In this document: positions 60,719-64,000 of the stretch, piece by piece
How positions within the stretch are numbered: the stretch's first letter is position 1
How the letters are laid out: every line of letters starts with the position of its first letter
NCBI GenBank assembly: GCA_025055285.1
Contig: JANWXM010000004.1
Location: 97,944 to 161,943 of the forward strand
Length of the DNA: 64,000 nucleotides
Source of the DNA: Saprospiraceae bacterium
Lineage (GTDB): Bacteria > Bacteroidota > Bacteroidia > Chitinophagales > Saprospiraceae
Reading direction: 5' to 3'
Notes under the pieces: generated by a model
Seen by the model: the letters and a program-made list of their open reading frames with translations, nothing else
Told to the model about the DNA's origin: nothing
Database searches by the model: none
Program-made: the position numbers and the translations under genes

Positions 60719-63577
60719 TTAGGCCATTTCGTAAGCCTCCACAGGAGGGCACACGCAAACTAAGTTGCGGTCGCCGTAAGCCTGATCAATGCGGCTGACA
60801 GTTGGCCAGAATTTCCACCCTTGGCGCAAGTAGGGCAACGGGAAGGCTGCCTGTTCGCGGCTGTAAGTATGTGGCCATTCATCAGCACAAACCATTTGAG
60901 CGGTATGCGGAGCGTTGCGCAGCGGATTGTCCTCTAAGCTGTACTTTCCCTCGGCAATTTCGTCAATCTCGCGACGAATTGCTAAAAGGGCATCACAGAA
61001 TCGGTCTAATTCAGCTTTGCTCTCGCTCTCTGTAGGTTCAATCATAATCGTACCTGCCACAGGGAAAGAAAGGGTCGGAGCGTGAAAGCCGTAGTCCATT
61101 AGACGTTTGGCCACGTCCTCAGCGCTCACAAGTGACTTAAATGGCCGAAGGTCTACGATCATTTCATGAGCACAGCGACCATTTTCACCACTATAGAGAA
61201 TAGGATAGGCGCCTTCTAGGCGAGCTTTAACGTAGTTGGCATTTAGAATGGCATACTTAGTTGCATTCGTCAATCCTTCTGCTCCTAGCATTTTTATGTA
61301 GGCATAAGAAATGAGCAAAATGCTAGCACTTCCCCACGGAGCAGCGCTGACAGCTGTAATGGCTTTGGAGCCTCCTGTTTTCACCAAGGGATGGCCAGGA
61401 AGGAAAGGCGCTAGCTTAGTATTGCAACATATGGGACCCATGCCTGGGCCACCGCCTCCATGTGGAATAGCGAAGGTTTTGTGCAGGTTGAGATGGCATA
61501 CGTCAGCACCGATGGCTGCAGGACTAGTTAAACCCACCTGTGCATTCATGTTAGCGCCGTCCATGTAAACTAAGCCACCGTGTTGATGAATGATTTCACA
61601 GATGTCGCAAATAGCCGTCTCAAAAACGCCGTGTGTAGAAGGATAAGTAACCATTAGACAGGCCAAATGGTCACTGAATTGTTCGGCTTTGCGCCTGAGG
61701 TCTTTGACGTCAATGTTGCCGCGCTCATCGCAGGACACCACTACCACTTGCATACCCGCCATTACAGCGCTTGCCGGATTAGTGCCGTGTGCAGACGATG
61801 GGATGAGTGCAACATTCCGATGCCCTTCCCCACGCGACTCATGATAGGCCCGAATCACCATGAGTCCTGTATACTCACCTTGCGCCCCCGAGTTAGGCTG
61901 CAACGAACAAGCCTCAAAGCCAGTTATCTCGCATAGGTATTGCTCTAATTCGCAAATGATCTTTTGATATCCCTGTGTCTGGGAAGCCGGTGCAAAAGGA
62001 TGAATGTTTGCCCAAGATTCCCAACTAAGGGGTATCATCTCAGTAGCTGCATTTAGTTTCATGGTGCAAGAGCCAAGTGAAATCATCGAGTGCGTAAGTG
62101 AGAGGTCCCGATTTTCTAAGCGCTTTAAATAGCGCATCATTTCACTTTCTGTGTGATAGCTGTTGAATACCGGATGAGTTAAGTAAGGTGTCTCGCGTTG
62201 TAACTCGGTCGGAATAGCCTCGGTATTCGTCGGCGTTGGCATTTCCGCGCCGAATACAGCCGCAATATCGGCTAAGTCGCGGTCAGTAACTGTTTCGTCG
62301 AGGCTTATTTGTAGGCCTTTTTCGTCGTAAAAAAAGTTAATCCCAGCAGCATCAGCTTTCTGATAAATTTGGTCGCGTATCTCGGCCTTCAGGTTCAAAC
62401 GCAGGGTATCGAAGTAATGAGAATGGGCTACAAGAAAGCCAGCCTTTTCTAAAGCTGCGGCTAGTGCTTTGGTCATATCGTGAATGCGCTGAGCAATACT
62501 ACGAAGGCCCTTTGGCCCGTGATAAACAGCATACATGGCAGCCATATTGGCCAGTAGCGCTTGCGCCGTACAGATATTGGAGGTAGCTTTTTCGCGGCGA
62601 ATGTGTTGCTCACGCGTCTGAAGCGCCATGCGAAGGGCCCGATTGCCGTGGCGGTCTATGGATACACCGATAATCCGACCTGGAATGAGGCGTTTAAATT
62701 CTTCTGTAGTGGCAAAATAAGCTGCATGAGGCCCGCCAAAGCCGATGGGCACGCCAAAACGCTGGGTGTTGCCAACAGCACAATCTGCTCCCCACTCTCC
62801 AGGAGGCTTAAGCAGTGTTAAAGAGAGAATATCGGCTGCGACACACACGTAAGTCTTGGTAGCCTTACATTGCTCCACGAAGGCACGGTAATCTTCGATG
62901 GCTCCTTCGCGGTTAGGGTACTGCAAGAGTACGCCAAAAGTTCTCTCTGAAGGAACATAGGTGCGCCAATCTCCTATCACCAGTCGAATGCCATATGGCT
63001 TAGCACGAGTGCGCAGGACATCCAGCGTTTGCGGGAACACAGACTCATCTGCAAAAAACTCATTAGCTTGATGATCTGATGAACTCCGTTTGTTTCTTTC
63101 TGCATAAAACATATGCATGGCCTCGGCGGCGGCGGTTGCTTCATCCAGTAGGCTGGCGTTTGCAATAGGTAGGCCGGTCAAGTCACAGATCATTGTCTGA
63201 AAGTTGAGTAGGCTCTCTAGCCGTCCTTGTGCTATTTCAGCTTGATATGGCGTATACTGAGTATACCAGCCTGGGTTTTGAAACAGATTGCGTAAAATTA
63301 CTGATGGCGTTATGGTGCCGTAGTAACCCATACCGATGTAGCTGCGCGCCACGCGGTTGAGACGTGCTATATTCTTCAACTCAGTTAGATATTCGTATTC
63401 AGACTGAGCAGGGGGCAAGCGAAGCGGCTTGTGCAAGCGAATGTTGCTCGGAATAGTCTGGTCAATCAATTCGTCCAGAGAGGATACCTTCAGCGTATGC
63501 AACATAGCCTGCAAGTCGTTCGAATCTGGCCCGATGTGCCGGCGTTCGAACCGGTCGGGATGCGGAAAGTAACTCAT
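60719..63577 (-). CDS. gcvP: Glycine dehydrogenase (decarboxylating), P protein
   Basis: The P protein of the glycine cleavage system decarboxylates glycine with PLP and passes the aminomethyl group to the H protein's lipoyl arm. At 952 residues it is the single-chain form. The N-terminal half opens [18 protein letters not shown] and has [20 protein letters not shown]. The C-terminal half has the PLP lysine in [20 protein letters not shown] and the SCTMKLNA block. The glycine-rich loop and the final [15 protein letters not shown] stretch match. The H and T proteins are not in the window. Its leader has only an imperfect promoter-like TACATTCG near 63650. Confidence 0.97.
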   Translation of the reverse strand: MSYFPHPDRFERRHIGPDSNDLQAMLHTLKVSSLDELIDQTIPSNIRLHKPLRLPPAQSEYEYLTELKNIARLNRVARSYIGMGYYGTITPSVILRNLFQNPGWYTQYTPYQAEIAQGRLESLLNFQTMICDLTGLPIANASLLDEATAAAEAMHMFYAERNKRSSSDHQANEFFADESVFPQTLDVLRTRAKPYGIRLVIGDWRTYVPSERTFGVLLQYPNREGAIEDYRAFVEQCKATKTYVCVAADILSLTLLKPPGEWGADCAVGNTQRFGVPIGFGGPHAAYFATTEEFKRLIPGRIIGVSIDRHGNRALRMALQTREQHIRREKATSNICTAQALLANMAAMYAVYHGPKGLRSIAQRIHDMTKALAAALEKAGFLVAHSHYFDTLRLNLKAEIRDQIYQKADAAGINFFYDEKGLQISLDETVTDRDLADIAAVFGAEMPTPTNTEAIPTELQRETPYLTHPVFNSYHTESEMMRYLKRLENRDLSLTHSMISLGSCTMKLNAATEMIPLSWESWANIHPFAPASQTQGYQKIICELEQYLCEITGFEACSLQPNSGAQGEYTGLMVIRAYHESRGEGHRNVALIPSSAHGTNPASAVMAGMQVVVVSCDERGNIDVKDLRRKAEQFSDHLACLMVTYPSTHGVFETAICDICEIIHQHGGLVYMDGANMNAQVGLTSPAAIGADVCHLNLHKTFAIPHGGGGPGMGPICCNTKLAPFLPGHPLVKTGGSKAITAVSAAPWGSASILLISYAYIKMLGAEGLTNATKYAILNANYVKARLEGAYPILYSGENGRCAHEMIVDLRPFKSLVSAEDVAKRLMDYGFHAPTLSFPVAGTIMIEPTESESKAELDRFCDALLAIRREIDEIAEGKYSLEDNPLRNAPHTAQMVCADEWPHTYSREQAAFPLPYLRQGWKFWPTVSRIDQAYGDRNLVCVCPPVEAYEMA

Positions 63578-63698
63578 GGTCTACTGAAACTTTTTGCTTC
63601 AAGGTTAAAGAGCGGTAAGCGTCGCCCATAGCGGGGCTAAAAGAACAGCGCGAATGTATGTATTGTTTGCTACTGAGAAATGGCTTGTATTTCGATTT

Positions 63699-64000
63699 TC
63701 ATCCTTGCGTGCTCATCTCCTCAGCCAGCCAGCGCTCGATGTTGCGTTGCTGGCTGGACAACTGCACGCCCACACCCACCACCGGCTTGCCCAAGTGCCA
63801 CCACGCCTCGTAGTAACGCCGACGGCGTATCTGCTCCAGCGCCACCTCCGCCGGCTCGTCCACCTTGAACTCCAAAATGTACACCCGACGCGCCGTCTCC
63901 ACGGCGCAGTCCATGCGCCCATCGGCCGTGCACACCTCGCTGTGCGCGCGAACGCCCAGGTAGCGAAACAACAGGTGAATCGTCGCATGGTAAAACCGCT
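63699..64000 (-). CDS. C-terminal part of a PD-(D/E)XK nuclease-like (AAA-ATPase-like) protein
   Basis: The frame enters from beyond the right edge and ends at a TGA at 63699-63701; about 99 residues are visible. The start FYHATIHLLFRYLGVRAHSEV, then DGRMDCAV, then VYILEFKVDEPAEVALEQI and YYEAWWHLGKPVVGVGVQL, then QRNIERWLAEE is the C-terminal PD-(D/E)XK domain of the large Bacteroidota and Chlorobi AAA-ATPase-like family. The likely nuclease acids are the Asp of DGRMD and the E-x-K of LEFK. Codon use is strongly GC-biased: two 60-base lines here are 65% G+C against 45% in a line of gcvP. This fits recent transfer. Confidence 0.8.
   Translation of the reverse strand, partial: RFYHATIHLLFRYLGVRAHSEVCTADGRMDCAVETARRVYILEFKVDEPAEVALEQIRRRRYYEAWWHLGKPVVGVGVQLSSQQRNIERWLAEEMSTQG

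Noticed and set aside
63713..63988. Two extra minus-strand frames of 91 and 70 codons within the nuclease-like gene
   Set aside because: They are other frames of the same GC-rich DNA, with Arg/Trp-rich nonsense; the frame with LEFK and QRNIERW is the real one.

Overview
The window comes from the chromosome of a member of the Bacteroidota (Bacteroidetes). Several signs agree. It holds a PorP/SprF-type outer membrane protein next to an OmpA/TPR/PD40 protein, and two proteins with type IX secretion sorting domains (one type A, one type B). It holds families largely confined to this phylum (DUF4270, DUF4290, DUF4369/DUF5106 thioredoxins, the short glycogen-synthase-like protein). The Bacteroidota promoter element TAnnTTTG stands before many genes. 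Ten exported proteins all carry Gln just after the predicted signal peptidase cut (the Bacteroidota Q-rule), and a glutaminyl cyclase-like enzyme is encoded among them. I saw no tRNA, rRNA, CRISPR array, transposase or prophage gene. Most of the window is ordinary, dense core genome.

Layout, left to right. 1-150: the end of a MobA-like nucleotidyltransferase. 343-3208: LysM protein, kdsB, sucC. 3442-7325: an omega-amidase and the PorP/SprF plus OmpA pair. 7443-10029: a small conserved protein, an M28 peptidase and rpiB, the last two overlapping by ATGA. 10384-15684: a secreted subtilisin-like protease, a BatA-like von Willebrand protein, a DegP/HtrA protease and an Hsp20. 15967-19417: cysS, glutaminyl cyclase and tatD in a row. 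19476-25607: a PAP2/haloperoxidase-type lipoprotein, a YdjM-type membrane hydrolase, a small exported protein, a DUF4153 membrane protein and an OmpA protein. 25783-33752: carB, the glycogen-synthase-like protein, a DUF4270 lipoprotein, glmS and DUF4290. 33783-38718: hflX facing away from rpoN-dapD-RDD and a tiny membrane protein. 38708-41779: uvrC, an arginyltransferase-like protein and a STAS protein. 42390-46709: serA-like, WD40, gamma-glutamyltransferase and YggS. 46810-53448: a 2212-residue secreted repeat protein. 53676-60641: miaB, a sigma-54 activator, a thioredoxin-like protein, rimO, TauE and a small LysM protein. 60719-63577: gcvP. 63699-64000: the end of a GC-rich PD-(D/E)XK nuclease-like gene, which looks foreign.

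How the parts work together: much of the window serves the cell envelope. KdsB and GlmS feed lipopolysaccharide and peptidoglycan synthesis. DegP, Hsp20, LysM and OmpA proteins maintain the periplasm and envelope. The PorP/SprF pair belongs with type IX secretion and could help export the giant type B protein. RpoN and a GAFTGA-type activator lie in the same window.

The observations I find most worth checking are these. A strong intrinsic terminator lies between a TAnnTTTG promoter and carB, and an arginine-rich short reading frame covers its 5' arm, which suggests attenuation; CarB itself lacks its allosteric domain. The Q-rule and the cyclase occur together. The giant protein has a nested ~272-residue super-repeat. 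An inverted repeat stands upstream of hsp20. cysS appears to have a leaderless mRNA. The nuclease-like gene at the right edge has a clearly different base composition.
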